This document shows positions 15,839 to 24,512 of a stretch of DNA of 64,000 nucleotides, in pieces (position 1 is the first letter of the stretch; each line of letters starts with the position of its first letter). Where the stretch lies: contig NZ_CP082839.1 of assembly GCF_019930585.1 (NCBI RefSeq), positions 2,042,001 to 2,106,000 on the forward strand. The letters are read 5' to 3'. Both the position numbers and the translations under genes were made by a program. This stretch comes from Sphingomonas nostoxanthinifaciens (GTDB lineage: Bacteria > Pseudomonadota > Alphaproteobacteria > Sphingomonadales > Sphingomonadaceae). Under the pieces are notes generated by a model. That model searched no databases and was not told the DNA's origin. It saw nothing but the letters and a program-made list of their open reading frames with translations.

Positions 15839-16987
15839 ATGGCCGATCTGCCGCTGCAACCGACCAACCCGACCACCGACGCGGACGACGGCGCGCCGCA
15901 GGACGGCATCGGCCTCTGCCTGTCGGGGGGCGGCTATCGTGCGATGCTGTTTCACGTCGGCACGCTGTGGCGGCTGCACGAGGCCGGCCTGCTCGAAAAG
16001 GTGGCGCGCATCTCCAGCGTGTCGGGGGGCTCGATCACGTCGGCTGCGCTGGCGATCGCGTGGCCGGATATCGTCGCCAATCCGGCCCGCGAGGTCTTCG
16101 TGGCGCGCTTCGTCGACAAGGTGCGCGCGTTGGCCGGGCATACGGTGGATGTCGGCGCCGTGCTCGGCGGCCTGCTGCTGCCGGGATCGGTCTCGGATCG
16201 GGTGGCAGGGGCCTATCGACGTTACATCTGCGGCCATGCCACGCTGCAGGATCTGCCCGACGCGCCGCGCTTCATCTTCAACGCGACGAGCATCCAGACC
16301 GGCGCGCTGTGGCGCTTCTCCAAGCCATATATGGGCGACTGGCGCGTCGGGCGGATCGTGTCGCCCACGCTCGATCTCGCCACCGCGGTCGCCGCCTCCT
16401 CGGCTTTCCCGCCGGTGCTGTCGCCGGTGACGATCGATCTGGCGGCCGATCAGGTGTGGGATGCCGGCGGCGCCGACGTGACCGATCCCGGCTTCAAGAA
16501 ACAGGCCGTGCTGGGCGACGGCGGCATCTACGACAATCTCGGGCTGGAGACGGTGTGGAAGCGCTACAACACCGTGCTGGTCAGCGATGCCGGGGCGAAG
16601 GTCGCGCCCGATGCCGATCCGCACGGCGACTGGGGCCGCGGGTCGATGCGGATCTTCGATCTGGTCGACAATCAGGTGCGCTCGCTCCGCAAGCGCCAGC
16701 TGATCGGCAGCTATCTCGCGTCCGAAGGGTCAGCCGAACATCGCCTCGGCGCCTATTGGAGCATCAGGTCGCTCGCCTCCGATTTTGCCGGGGCCGATCC
16801 GGCGCTTGCTGCGCCGGCGGCGAAGACCCAGGAGCTCGCCGCCGTCGCGACCCGGCTCGCGGCGATGGACGGCGTGCTGCAGGAGCGGCTCATCAACTGG
16901 GGCTATGCTGTCTGCGGCGCCGCGATCCGCACGCATGTCGACCCCGGGCTCGCGAAGGGACATTATCCCTACGCGAGCGGGGTGTGA
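15839..16987 (+). CDS. Patatin-like phospholipase
   Basis: 382 residues. The patatin signature is complete: the glycine-rich oxyanion segment 'GIGLCLSGGGYRAMLFHVG', the nucleophile S62 in 'SSVSGGSIT', and the catalytic Asp D227 in 'VLGDGGIYDNLGLE'. This family hydrolyses acyl chains from phospholipids, in secreted toxins, antiphage effectors and housekeeping enzymes alike. It has no signal peptide and no transmembrane segment. It is the last gene of the cassette and is followed 16 bases later by the convergent DUF2076 gene. The D-G-G form and the S-x-S-G-G-S site resemble the RssA-like bacterial patatins more than the CapV type, but this is a judgement by eye. Confidence 0.87.
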   Translation: MADLPLQPTNPTTDADDGAPQDGIGLCLSGGGYRAMLFHVGTLWRLHEAGLLEKVARISSVSGGSITSAALAIAWPDIVANPAREVFVARFVDKVRALAGHTVDVGAVLGGLLLPGSVSDRVAGAYRRYICGHATLQDLPDAPRFIFNATSIQTGALWRFSKPYMGDWRVGRIVSPTLDLATAVAASSAFPPVLSPVTIDLAADQVWDAGGADVTDPGFKKQAVLGDGGIYDNLGLETVWKRYNTVLVSDAGAKVAPDADPHGDWGRGSMRIFDLVDNQVRSLRKRQLIGSYLASEGSAEHRLGAYWSIRSLASDFAGADPALAAPAAKTQELAAVATRLAAMDGVLQERLINWGYAVCGAAIRTHVDPGLAKGHYPYASGV

Positions 16988-17003
16988 GCGACGGCGCGGC
17001 CGG

Positions 17004-17597
17004 TTACCAGTTGCTCTGGTCGTCCGATCCGCCATCGTTGGAGCCGCCATCGTCGTCATAGTAATTGTTGACGACGACCTCCTCCGGACGGTCGTCATTC
17101 TGGCCGCCGCCGAACATGCCGCCGCCGCGATGGCCGCCGAACATGTCGGACAGGCCGCTGAACAGCATCTCGCCGCCGGCGACGCCCGCCGCGGTCGTGC
17201 CCGCGCTGCGGAGGAAGCTGCCGAGCCCGCTATTGGCCGAGAACATGCCCGGCCGCTGCTGCGGCGGCATAGGCTCGTAATCCTGCGGCGCCGGGGCGTA
17301 AGCCGGCGCGGCGGCCGGCCGCTGGCCCCATGCCCCCGACTGCGGCAGGAAGCTGCTCGCGGCCGGCGCCGGCTGGGCGTTACGCAGCTGGTTCTCCAGA
17401 TCGGCAATGCGCGCCTGCGCCGCGTGCAGCGACTGATCGGCGACGATCGCGTGCTGGACCAGCACGTAGGCTGCGTCGGGATTGGCCGACAGCGCCTGAT
17501 GGATCAGGGCATCGGCCTCGCTATCCTTCTGCACGCCGCGCACGGTGTTCAAATCGTCGAAGAAGCGGCTCAGCAGCGCACGTTCGTCGGGTGTCAT
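17004..17597 (-). CDS. DUF2076 family protein
   Basis: 197 residues from the ATG at 17597 (MTPDERALLSRFFDDL), which is the conserved family start with GGAGG just upstream. The N-terminal 90 residues are helical and contain 'SEADALIHQALSANPDAAYV' and a coiled-coil-like 'ARIADLENQLRNAQ'. The middle is Pro/Ala-rich, and the C-terminal part is glycine-rich (FGGHRGGGMFGGG) and ends in an acidic tail with a tyrosine pair (VVNNYYDDDGG). Function is unknown; the family is described as periplasmic ligand-binding sensor-like in some annotations, but no signal peptide is visible here. It is convergent with the patatin gene. Confidence 0.82.
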   Translation of the reverse strand: MTPDERALLSRFFDDLNTVRGVQKDSEADALIHQALSANPDAAYVLVQHAIVADQSLHAAQARIADLENQLRNAQPAPAASSFLPQSGAWGQRPAAAPAYAPAPQDYEPMPPQQRPGMFSANSGLGSFLRSAGTTAAGVAGGEMLFSGLSDMFGGHRGGGMFGGGQNDDRPEEVVVNNYYDDDGGSNDGGSDDQSNW

Positions 17598-17803
17598 CAT
17601 CGCCTCCAGCAAATCGACGGCGTCCCTGCACCAGCGCGTGTGAACCGTCGCTGACGGGCGACGACGCATCATGCGAAACGGTTGGAAAAATATGTCCGGC
17701 ACGCCTGTTTCCGGGTGCGGGCGCGGCGGATCGCCGCTATAAGGATCATGCCCGGACGATGGCCGACCAGATCATCGCCGTGACGGGGTGAGGAGAAACG
17801 GCA

Positions 17804-18679
17804 ATGCGGCGTCTAAGGCTCGCGCTTGTGCCGCTATTGGCCTGCTCGGTGGCGCTGCCATCGCAGGCGGCGCTCTATAATTACGTCGTCACCGGCACGG
17901 TCGATCTGAGCGGCTTCAGCCAGGATCCGGCGAAGATCTTCGGCCCCGGTGTTATGAACGGTGACGGCTTCACCGCCACCTTCGTCATCGATGATGCCAA
18001 TCCGACGACATTCTATGATTATTCGGGCGTGGAGATTGGCGGGCCGGGCGGGCCGTCGATGCTCGCCCCCGGATCGATCGCGTCGGGGGCCTCGGGCTGC
18101 ACGGCGAGCGCGCCGACCTGCGGCCCGATCGCGCCGACCTTCATCTCGGCGGCGGTCACCGTCGGCGGCGTGACATTCGGCGTGCCCTCGATTTATCCCG
18201 ACGTCGCGCCGCGACCGGACGCCACCACCACCATCCGCTCGCTCGGCGGTCAGGTGACCAAATATTATTCGGGCCTGCACACCGGCTTCTTCCAGGACGA
18301 TTCGCTGGAGCTGGACGCGACGTTGCTCCGCTCCGAGTCGCTTGCGGACGGGAGCAATCCCTTCCTCAGCTACGAGATCGACTTCCGTCTGTTCTCGACT
18401 TTGTTCACCTCGACCGACTTCCGCGAGCCGCTGTCGATCGATTTGCCATCATCCTCGGATCCGGCGGGGCCGCCCGCCAGCCGTGGCTTCATCACCGTGC
18501 AGGACGACATATTCGCCGGCGGAACCGAGACGTCCAATGCCGATGCGTTCGTCATCCTCGACGCGACCCACCTGACCGTCAGCCCCGTGATGGAGCCCAC
18601 GACGTGGCTGCTCGCGCTGATCGGGTTCGGAGCCGTGGGCGCAGCGGCGCGTCGTCGGGGTCGCGCCGCCGCCGCCTGA
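17804..18679 (+). CDS. PEP-CTERM-type sorted secreted protein (variant MEPTTW tail)
   Basis: 291 residues with a signal peptide (MRRLRLALVPLLACSVALPSQA) and a C-terminal sorting signal: 'MEPTTWLLALIGFGAVGAAA' followed by an RRR cluster. That tail, a short motif, one transmembrane helix and a basic end, is the PEP-CTERM signal recognised by exosortase, here with Met for the first Pro. The body is rich in Ser, Thr, Asp and Pro and has two close cysteines in 'GCTASAPTCG'. It is probably exported and then processed at the outer surface. Function is otherwise unknown. GAGGAG lies seven bases upstream of the start. It converges with the glycine-zipper gene, with only 5 bases between the stops. Confidence 0.85.
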   Translation: MRRLRLALVPLLACSVALPSQAALYNYVVTGTVDLSGFSQDPAKIFGPGVMNGDGFTATFVIDDANPTTFYDYSGVEIGGPGGPSMLAPGSIASGASGCTASAPTCGPIAPTFISAAVTVGGVTFGVPSIYPDVAPRPDATTTIRSLGGQVTKYYSGLHTGFFQDDSLELDATLLRSESLADGSNPFLSYEIDFRLFSTLFTSTDFREPLSIDLPSSSDPAGPPASRGFITVQDDIFAGGTETSNADAFVILDATHLTVSPVMEPTTWLLALIGFGAVGAAARRRGRAAAA

Positions 18680-18684
18680 TCGCG

Positions 18685-19005
18685 TCAGCAGCCGTTGCGG
18701 CGGTTCTGCGCGGCGTCGTGGCGCTTGTCGAGGTGTCGGCCAAGCAGGGCGCCGCCGCCGGCGCCGATGAGCGTGCCGACCGTGCCGCCGCCGAGCAGAT
18801 TGCCGGCCAGGCCGCCGCCGACCGCACCAGCGATTGTCCCGGTCGTGCCGCTGCTGCGCTTGCAGTGATAGCGATAGCGGCCGCCATTGCCGTGATAGAC
18901 GCGATGGCCGTGCGAATCGTAGCGCTGGGCGACCGCGGCGGTGGGCAGCGCCACCGGCGTTGCGAGCGTGGCCGCCAGCGCGGCGAGGGCGATCTTGTTA
19001 CGCAT
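18685..19005 (-). CDS. Glycine-zipper 2TM-domain secreted protein
   Basis: 106 residues from the ATG at 19005, chosen because GGAGAG precedes it and the product starts with a clean signal peptide (MRNKIALAALAATLATPV). After cleavage the protein has a basic, His/Tyr-rich stretch (QRYDSHGHRVYHGNGGRYRY) and then the glycine zipper 'GTIAGAVGGGLAGNLLGGG' and 'GTLIGAGGGALLGRHLDKRH'. Such domains insert in or associate with the outer membrane; related proteins are annotated as SlyB-like or Rick_17kDa-like. A C-terminal Cys is present. The role is probably envelope maintenance. It reads away from tyrS, from which it is separated by 113 bases on the opposite end. Confidence 0.8.
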   Translation of the reverse strand: MRNKIALAALAATLATPVALPTAAVAQRYDSHGHRVYHGNGGRYRYHCKRSSGTTGTIAGAVGGGLAGNLLGGGTVGTLIGAGGGALLGRHLDKRHDAAQNRRNGC

Positions 19006-19117
19006 CCTACTCTCCATGTTCGTTGCGTCGCCGTAAGGCTTCACGCAGCTACTTGGTTCCCGGTGAATGCGTATCGAACGCGATCGGCAGCCGCCGTTCA
19101 GGTCGGCGCCGTGCGGC

Positions 19118-20347
19118 TCAGGCGCGTTCGAGCAATGCGTGCCGCTTCTTGCCCAGGCTGAGCTTCACCGGCGCATCCTGATCGAGCACGATCTCGTAGC
19201 GATCGTCCTTGATTGCGATGTCGTTGAGCCGCACCGCGCCCTCCGCGATCTTGCGGCGCGCCTCGCCGTTCGATTGCGCGAAGCCCATCACGGTCAGCGC
19301 GATCACGATCGGGATGCGGCCTTCGTCGACGCGCAGCCGCGGCAGATCGTCGCCCGCGCCCCCGGCGAAGGTCTCGGCGGCGGTGGCAGCTGCCTGCGTC
19401 GCGGCGGCGCGGCCGCGGCAGAGCGCGGTCGCCTCGGTCGCCAGCACGATCTTGGCATCGTTGATGCCCGCGCCCTCCAGCGCCTCCAGCCGGGCGATCT
19501 CGTCCAGCGGCAGATCGGTGAACAGGCGCAGCCGCAGGCCGACATCGTCGTCATGCGTGTTCCGCCAGAACTGCCAGTAATCGTAGGCCGGCAGCTGATC
19601 CTCGTTCAGCCACACCGCGCCGCCGACCGTCTTGCCCATCTTGCTGCCGTCGGCATTGGTGAGCAAAGGCGTCGTCAGCCCGAAGACGTGGGTGCCGTCG
19701 ATGCGCCGCGCCAGCTCGACGCCGTTGACGATATTGCCCCACTGATCCGATCCGCCCATCTGCAGCCGGCAGCCGGCGCGGCGCGACAGTTCGAGGAAGT
19801 CGTAGGCCTGCAGGATCATGTAGTTGAATTCGAGGAAGGACAGCGACTGTTCGCGATCGAGCCGCAGCTTGACCGAGTCGAAGCTCAGCATCCGGTTGAT
19901 CGAGAAATGCTGGCCGACCGTGCGCAGGAACGGAATATATTCCAGCTTGTCGAGCCACTCGGCATTGTCGACCATGATCGCGTCGGTCGGCCCATCACCG
20001 AACGTGAGGAAGCGTTCGAACACGCGCCGGATCGAGGCGATGTTGGCGGCCAGCACCTCCTCGGTCAGCAGCTTGCGCGCCTCGTCCTTGAAGCTCGGGT
20101 CGCCGATCTTGCCGGTGCCGCCGCCCATCACGACGATCGGCTTGTGCCCCGCCTGCTGCAGCCGGCGCAGCATCATGATCGACACGAGATGGCCGACATG
20201 GAGCGACGGCGCGGTCGGATCGAAGCCGATATAGCCCGGCACCACCGCCTTCATCGCGAGCGCGTCGAGCGCGTCGGCGTCGGTCAGCTGGTGGATGTAG
20301 CCGCGCGCGGACAGCGTGGCGAGGAGATCGGATCGGAACGCGCTCAT
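19118..20347 (-). CDS. tyrS: Tyrosyl-tRNA synthetase
   Basis: 409 residues, the usual length for bacterial TyrS, which charges tRNA-Tyr with tyrosine. Class I signatures are present: '[12 protein letters not shown]' (HIGH-type) near residue 45-55 and '[14 protein letters not shown]' (KMSKS-type). '[15 protein letters not shown]' is the tyrosine-binding segment. The C-terminal S4-like RNA-binding domain is visible in '[20 protein letters not shown]'. It is a single-copy core gene and is divergent from anmK, with 59 bases between the starts. Confidence 0.97.
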   Translation of the reverse strand: MSAFRSDLLATLSARGYIHQLTDADALDALAMKAVVPGYIGFDPTAPSLHVGHLVSIMMLRRLQQAGHKPIVVMGGGTGKIGDPSFKDEARKLLTEEVLAANIASIRRVFERFLTFGDGPTDAIMVDNAEWLDKLEYIPFLRTVGQHFSINRMLSFDSVKLRLDREQSLSFLEFNYMILQAYDFLELSRRAGCRLQMGGSDQWGNIVNGVELARRIDGTHVFGLTTPLLTNADGSKMGKTVGGAVWLNEDQLPAYDYWQFWRNTHDDDVGLRLRLFTDLPLDEIARLEALEGAGINDAKIVLATEATALCRGRAAATQAAATAAETFAGGAGDDLPRLRVDEGRIPIVIALTVMGFAQSNGEARRKIAEGAVRLNDIAIKDDRYEIVLDQDAPVKLSLGKKRHALLERA

Positions 20348-20406
20348 GATGGCGCGCGCCTAGCATGTGTGTTGCCCGCCATCCACCATGACGGTTAGAT
20401 GGCGCC

Positions 20407-21516
20407 ATGACTGCTGTCCTCGCAATCGGGCTGATGTCCGGCACCTCGCTCGACGGGATCGACGCCGCGCTGATCGAGACCGACGGGCGCGATCATGTCC
20501 GCCCGCTCGCTTTCCACGGCGCGGCCTATGCCGATGCCGATCGGGCGCTGCTGGCCGAGGCGGCGCGCCTCGCGCTGACGATGCCCCGTCCTGGCGCGGA
20601 GCCCGTGATCGCGCGCGCCGAAGCGCGGCTGACCGCGCTGCATGCCGTGGCGGTCGACGCGCTGCTGGCGCAGGCGGGCCGGAGCGCGGACGAGATCGCC
20701 GTGATCGGCTTTCACGGCCAGACGATCGCGCACCGCCCTGACCGTGGCTGGACGTGGCAGATCGGTGATGGTGCGCGGCTGGCCGAGGCGACCGGCATCG
20801 CCGTCGTCAACGATCTCCGCTCGGCCGACGTCGCGGCGGGCGGCCAGGGCGCACCGCTGCTGCCGGTCTACCATCGTGCTTTATGTGCATCGCTGCCGAG
20901 GCCGATCGCGGTGCTCAACCTCGGCGGGGTCGGCAATGTCACCTGGATCGGTGAAGGGGACGAACTGATCGCGTTCGATACCGGGCCGGCCAACGGTCTG
21001 ATCGACGATTGGGTGGCGCAGGCGAACGGCGCGCGCTTCGATGCAGGCGGTGCGCTCGCCGCGCAGGGGCGTGTCGACGCGACGATCCTCGACGCCATGC
21101 TCGACAATCCATGGTTCGACCTGCCGCCGCCCAAGTCGCTCGACCGCGGCGATTTCGATCTCGGCCCGGTGCGCGGACTGGCGGCGGCGGACGGTGCGGC
21201 GACGCTTACCCGCTTCACCGCCGAGACAGTCGCGCTGGCGCTGCGGCTGCTGCCCGAGCCGGCACGGCGGCTCATCGTGGCGGGCGGTGGACGCCACAAT
21301 CCGACGCTGATGGCGATGCTCGCCGACGCTTGCGGCTTGCCCGCCGAGCCGATCGAGGCGATCGGCTGGAACGGCGACGCGACCGAGGCGGAGGGCTTCG
21401 CCTACATGGCGGTGCGTACGCTCGCCGGGCTGCCGATCAGCTTTCCCGGCACCACCGGCGCGCCGCATCCGTTGTCGGGCGGGGTACTCCGTCGGCCAAG
21501 GGAGCGCGCGGCATGA
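20407..21516 (+). CDS. anmK: Anhydro-N-acetylmuramic acid kinase
   Basis: 369 residues, full length for AnmK, which phosphorylates and opens 1,6-anhydro-MurNAc released from the wall during growth so that it can be recycled. The N-terminal phosphate loop 'GLMSGTSLDGIDAALIETDG', 'GFHGQTIAHRP', 'NLGGVGNVTWIG', 'FDTGPANGLID' and 'GGGRHNPTLMAML' are the diagnostic segments. The gene overlaps the next small gene by four bases (ATGA). It is divergent from tyrS, an arrangement that is common in sphingomonads and their relatives. Confidence 0.96.
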   Translation: MTAVLAIGLMSGTSLDGIDAALIETDGRDHVRPLAFHGAAYADADRALLAEAARLALTMPRPGAEPVIARAEARLTALHAVAVDALLAQAGRSADEIAVIGFHGQTIAHRPDRGWTWQIGDGARLAEATGIAVVNDLRSADVAAGGQGAPLLPVYHRALCASLPRPIAVLNLGGVGNVTWIGEGDELIAFDTGPANGLIDDWVAQANGARFDAGGALAAQGRVDATILDAMLDNPWFDLPPPKSLDRGDFDLGPVRGLAAADGAATLTRFTAETVALALRLLPEPARRLIVAGGGRHNPTLMAMLADACGLPAEPIEAIGWNGDATEAEGFAYMAVRTLAGLPISFPGTTGAPHPLSGGVLRRPRERAA

Positions 21517-21818
21517 GATTTCCGGCTTTCGCATGTCTGGCGCTCCTCGCCACCGCCGCCTCCGCCTCGACCGAGGCGAGCTGGCGCGCATCGAACGCGG
21601 CCGGTCGCGCCGCCTGCATCCGTGCCGCCGGGCTGCGCGCGGCGACGGCCTCGGCGCCGGTCGGCTTCAGCGACGCGATCGGCCGCGACGCGATCCTCGT
21701 CACGGGGGTCTACCGCCAGGCGTTCATGAAAGGCGCGCGCGGCACGATGTTGTGCCTCTACGACCGTCGCACCCACAATGCCGAGGTGGCCGAAGCGAAG
21801 GGCTGGTCGGCGCGATGA
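21513..21818 (+). CDS. Small secreted protein downstream of anmK, unrecognised
   Basis: 101 residues starting at the ATG overlapping the anmK stop. It has an N-terminal signal peptide (MRFPAFACLALLATAASA). The mature part of about 80 residues has two cysteines ('GRAACIRAAG' and 'TMLCLYDRRT'), which could form one disulfide. No family was recognised. The overlap with anmK suggests co-transcription and therefore perhaps a wall-recycling or envelope role, but this is only inferred from position. Confidence 0.7.
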   Translation: MRFPAFACLALLATAASASTEASWRASNAAGRAACIRAAGLRAATASAPVGFSDAIGRDAILVTGVYRQAFMKGARGTMLCLYDRRTHNAEVAEAKGWSAR

Positions 21819-21821
21819 TCT

Positions 21822-21905
21822 CGGTGCTCCTGCGCAGGCAGGAGCCGAGAGCTGCACGCGCGAAGTTAAGCGGTTTTGGGTTCCTGCTTTCGCAGGAACG
21901 CATGC
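21822..21905. repeat. Palindromic repeat copy 2, divergent form
   Basis: Two mini-palindromes, CTCCTGCGCAGGCAGGAG near 21827 and GTTCCTGCTTTCGCAGGAAC near 21880, also pair imperfectly with each other over about 22 bases. The translated form resembles the 'FLRKQEP' type of repeat common in sphingomonads. It lies in the 185-base gap between the small secreted protein and dnaB. Confidence 0.6.
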
Positions 21906-21928
21906 GGGGCGCTGATCGCTCGGCCGAC

Positions 21929-21937
21929 TTGTCCACA
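21929..21937 (+). promoter_or_regulatory. DnaA-box-like nonamer upstream of dnaB
   Basis: TTGTCCACA differs by one base from the DnaA box TTATCCACA and lies 67 bases before the dnaB start. A single near-match in this genome could be chance. If functional, it would couple dnaB expression to DnaA. Confidence 0.25.
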
Positions 21938-22003
21938 CATCCGCCCCCGGTTGTTTTGACGCCGCCGGGTTGAGCCCGCGGCCGCCTCGGCGGATAAGGG
22001 AGG

Positions 22004-23503
22004 ATGCCCGAACCGATCCGACTCATGCCCGCGCCGGCCGACGGCGCGGCCCCTGCCTTGCCCCATAATCTGGAGGCGGAGGCGGCGTTGCTCGGCGCGC
22101 TGATGATCGACAACCGCTTGGTCGAGGATGTGCAGATCAAGCTGCGCACCGACCATTTCCACGAGCCGGTGCACGGCCGCATCTACGAGGCGATCCTGCG
22201 GCTGGTCGATCGCAACATGATCGCCAATCCGGTCACGCTGAAGCCGATGTTCGACGGCGACGAGGAATTGAAGGGGCGCGGCGGCCCGGCCTATCTCGCG
22301 CAGCTTACCGGATCGGGGGCCGCGCTGATCGGCGCGCGCGATTTCGCGGCGCAGATCTACGACCTCGCCTTGCTGCGCGCGCTGATCGGCGTCGGCCGCG
22401 ACATGGTCGAGAAAGCGGTCGACACCTCCGAGAGCGTCGACCCCAAGGGGCAGATCGAGGAGGCCGAGGTCGCGCTCTATCGCGTGGCAGAGGAGGGGGG
22501 CGAGCAGGGCAGCGTCAAGAGCTTCGGCCAGGCCACGCGCATGGCGGTCGAGCAGGCCGAGCGCGCGCTCAACTCCGGCGGCCACGTCTCGGGCATCACT
22601 ACCGGCCTCGACAGCGTCAACAGCAAGATGGGCGGCCTGCACGGCTCGGATCTCATCATCCTCGCCGGGCGCCCCGGCATGGGCAAGACCTCGCTCGCCA
22701 CCAACATCGCGTTCAACGCGGCGCGACGCCTGATCCGCGACAAGGAAGACGGCATCCCGGCGGAAAAGTCGGTCGGCGCGGCGGTGGCGTTCTTCAGCCT
22801 CGAAATGTCGGCGGACCAGCTCGCCACGCGTATCCTGTCGGAGCAATCGGGCATCAGCTCCGAGAATCTCCGCATGGGCAAGATCAGCCAGGTCGATTTC
22901 CGCAACCTCGCGCGCGCCGCCGCCGAGCTGGAAAGCCTGCCGCTCTATATCGACGACACGCCCGGACTGACGATCGCCGCGCTGCGCACGCGCGCGCGCC
23001 GGCTCAAGCGCCAGCGGAATATCGGTTTCATCGTCGTGGATTACCTCCAGCTCCTGCAAGGATCTGCGAAGGCGTCGGGCGAGAATCGCGTGCAGGAAAT
23101 CTCGGAGATCAGCCGCGGCCTGAAGCAGCTCGCCAAGGAATTGTCGCTGCCGGTGATGGCGCTCTCGCAGCTCAGCCGCGCGGTCGAGCAGCGCGAGGAC
23201 AAGCGCCCGCAGCTCTCGGATCTGCGCGAATCCGGCTCGATCGAGCAGGATGCCGACATGGTCTGGTTCGTCTATCGCGAGGAATATTATGTCGCGTCGC
23301 GCGAGCCCAAGCGGCCGGGCGACGGCGACGACGCGAAGGCGTTCGAGACCCACGACCAGTGGATGCGCGACATGGAGCGCGCCTTCGGCGTCGCCGAGCT
23401 CATCATCGCCAAGCAGCGCCATGGCGCCACCGGCAAGGTGAAGCTGAAGTTCGAGAACCGGATCACGAAGTTCAGCGATCTGGCGGACGATTATCCGGGG
23501 TAG
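22004..23503 (+). CDS. dnaB: Replicative DNA helicase DnaB
   Basis: 499 residues. The N-terminal domain (NLEAEAALLGALMIDN) binds primase and the C-terminal RecA-like domain is the 5'-3' helicase motor. Walker A is G222-R-P-G-M-G-K228-T (AGRPGMGKTSLA); Walker B is 'IGFIVVDYLQLLQG'; the 'LSRAVEQREDKRPQLSDLRE' segment and 'IEQDADMVWFVYREEYY' follow. It forms a hexamer that unwinds DNA at the fork. No intein is seen. The palindromic repeat after the gene separates it from the convergent era gene. Confidence 0.97.
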   Translation: MPEPIRLMPAPADGAAPALPHNLEAEAALLGALMIDNRLVEDVQIKLRTDHFHEPVHGRIYEAILRLVDRNMIANPVTLKPMFDGDEELKGRGGPAYLAQLTGSGAALIGARDFAAQIYDLALLRALIGVGRDMVEKAVDTSESVDPKGQIEEAEVALYRVAEEGGEQGSVKSFGQATRMAVEQAERALNSGGHVSGITTGLDSVNSKMGGLHGSDLIILAGRPGMGKTSLATNIAFNAARRLIRDKEDGIPAEKSVGAAVAFFSLEMSADQLATRILSEQSGISSENLRMGKISQVDFRNLARAAAELESLPLYIDDTPGLTIAALRTRARRLKRQRNIGFIVVDYLQLLQGSAKASGENRVQEISEISRGLKQLAKELSLPVMALSQLSRAVEQREDKRPQLSDLRESGSIEQDADMVWFVYREEYYVASREPKRPGDGDDAKAFETHDQWMRDMERAFGVAELIIAKQRHGATGKVKLKFENRITKFSDLADDYPG

Positions 23504-23516
23504 GGCAGTCCGTTCC

Positions 23517-23599
23517 CGTCATCCCAGCGAAGGCTGGGATCTCCCGAAGGAAGGCGCTGCGCTCCGCCTCACGAGATCCCAGCCTTCGCTGGGATGACG
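23517..23599. repeat. Palindromic repeat copy 3, perfect 26-bp arms between convergent dnaB and era
   Basis: Arms at 23517-23542 and 23574-23599 are exact reverse complements over 26 bases (core CATCCCAGCGAAGGCTGGGA) around a 31-base loop. The element lies between the 3' ends of dnaB and era and probably ends transcription from both sides. It is the closest relative of the copy inside ccmF, with the same inner 'GGGATCTCCCG' and 'CACGAGATCCC' edges. Confidence 0.93.
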
Positions 23600-23618
23600 G
23601 AGGGGCGGGGAGCAGCCC

Positions 23619-24512
23619 TTACTCCACCCAGTCCAGCCCGATCTCGCGATACAGGCCGCGATCCTCCTCCCACTTCGGCGACACCTTGACGTGCAGGAAC
23701 AAGTGGACCTTGCGGCCCATCAATTCCTCCAGCGCGGTGCGCGCGCGCGAGCCTATCTCCTTGAGGCGACTGCCTTTCGCGCCGAGGATGATCGCCTTCT
23801 GCGTGTCGCGTGCAACCAGGATCTGCTGGTGGATCGCGACCGATCCGTCACGGCGCTCCTCATATTTCTCGGTCTCGACCGCGCTTGCGTAAGGCAGCTC
23901 GGCGTGAAGCTGGAGGTAGAGCTGCTCGCGCGTCACCTCGGCGGCCTGCATCCGCTCGGTCGCGTCGGACACCTGATCCTCGGGGAAGTGCCACGGCCCG
24001 TCCGGCATCGCCGCGGCCAGCCGTGCCTTGAGATCCGCCACGCCGTCGCCGGTCGCCGCCGACACGAAGTAGATCGCTTGCGGATCAAGCACTTGCTGCA
24101 GCTTGCTCGCAAGCACCAGCATCGGCTCCTTGGTGGCGATGTCGACCTTGTTGAGGATCACCACCTTGGGCTCGTGCCGCGCCGCCAGCGTCTCGAGCAA
24201 CGCATCGAGTCGCGCGCCGCCCGGCGCCTTGGCGTCGATCACCAGCGCGATCAGGTCGGCACCCTCGGCGCCGCCCCATGCGGCGGCGACCATCGCCCGG
24301 TCGAGCCGGCGCTTGGGATCGAAGATGCCGGGCGTGTCGACCAGCAGCAATTGCGCCTCGCCTTCCAGCGCGATGCCCATCAGCCGCACGCGCGTGGTCT
24401 GCGCCTTGGGGCTGACGATCGCCACCTTCTGGCCGACCAGGGCGTTGACCAGCGTCGACTTGCCGGCATTCGGCGCGCCCACGATCGCGATCAGGCCACA
24501 GCGCTCGGTCAT
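23619..24512 (-). CDS. era: GTPase Era
   Basis: 297 residues from the ATG at 24512, which overlaps the rnc stop as ATGA. Era is an essential GTPase that binds the 3' end of 16S rRNA and helps assemble the 30S subunit. G1 is 'GAPNAGKST' (residues 12-20), G2 'AQTTR', G3 'VDTPGIFDP', G4 'LNKVDI'. The C-terminal KH domain contains 'ILVARDTQKAIILGAKGSRL', with the expected GxxG-type loop 'LGAKGSRLK'. Its gene is the third of the lepB-rnc-era operon, the standard order. Confidence 0.97.
   Translation of the reverse strand: MTERCGLIAIVGAPNAGKSTLVNALVGQKVAIVSPKAQTTRVRLMGIALEGEAQLLLVDTPGIFDPKRRLDRAMVAAAWGGAEGADLIALVIDAKAPGGARLDALLETLAARHEPKVVILNKVDIATKEPMLVLASKLQQVLDPQAIYFVSAATGDGVADLKARLAAAMPDGPWHFPEDQVSDATERMQAAEVTREQLYLQLHAELPYASAVETEKYEERRDGSVAIHQQILVARDTQKAIILGAKGSRLKEIGSRARTALEELMGRKVHLFLHVKVSPKWEEDRGLYREIGLDWVE

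Noticed and set aside
10450..16987. CBASS-type antiphage system with patatin effector
   Set aside because: No CD-NTase, HORMA, TRIP13-like or E1/E2/JAB gene is in the cassette, so the CBASS label is not supported.
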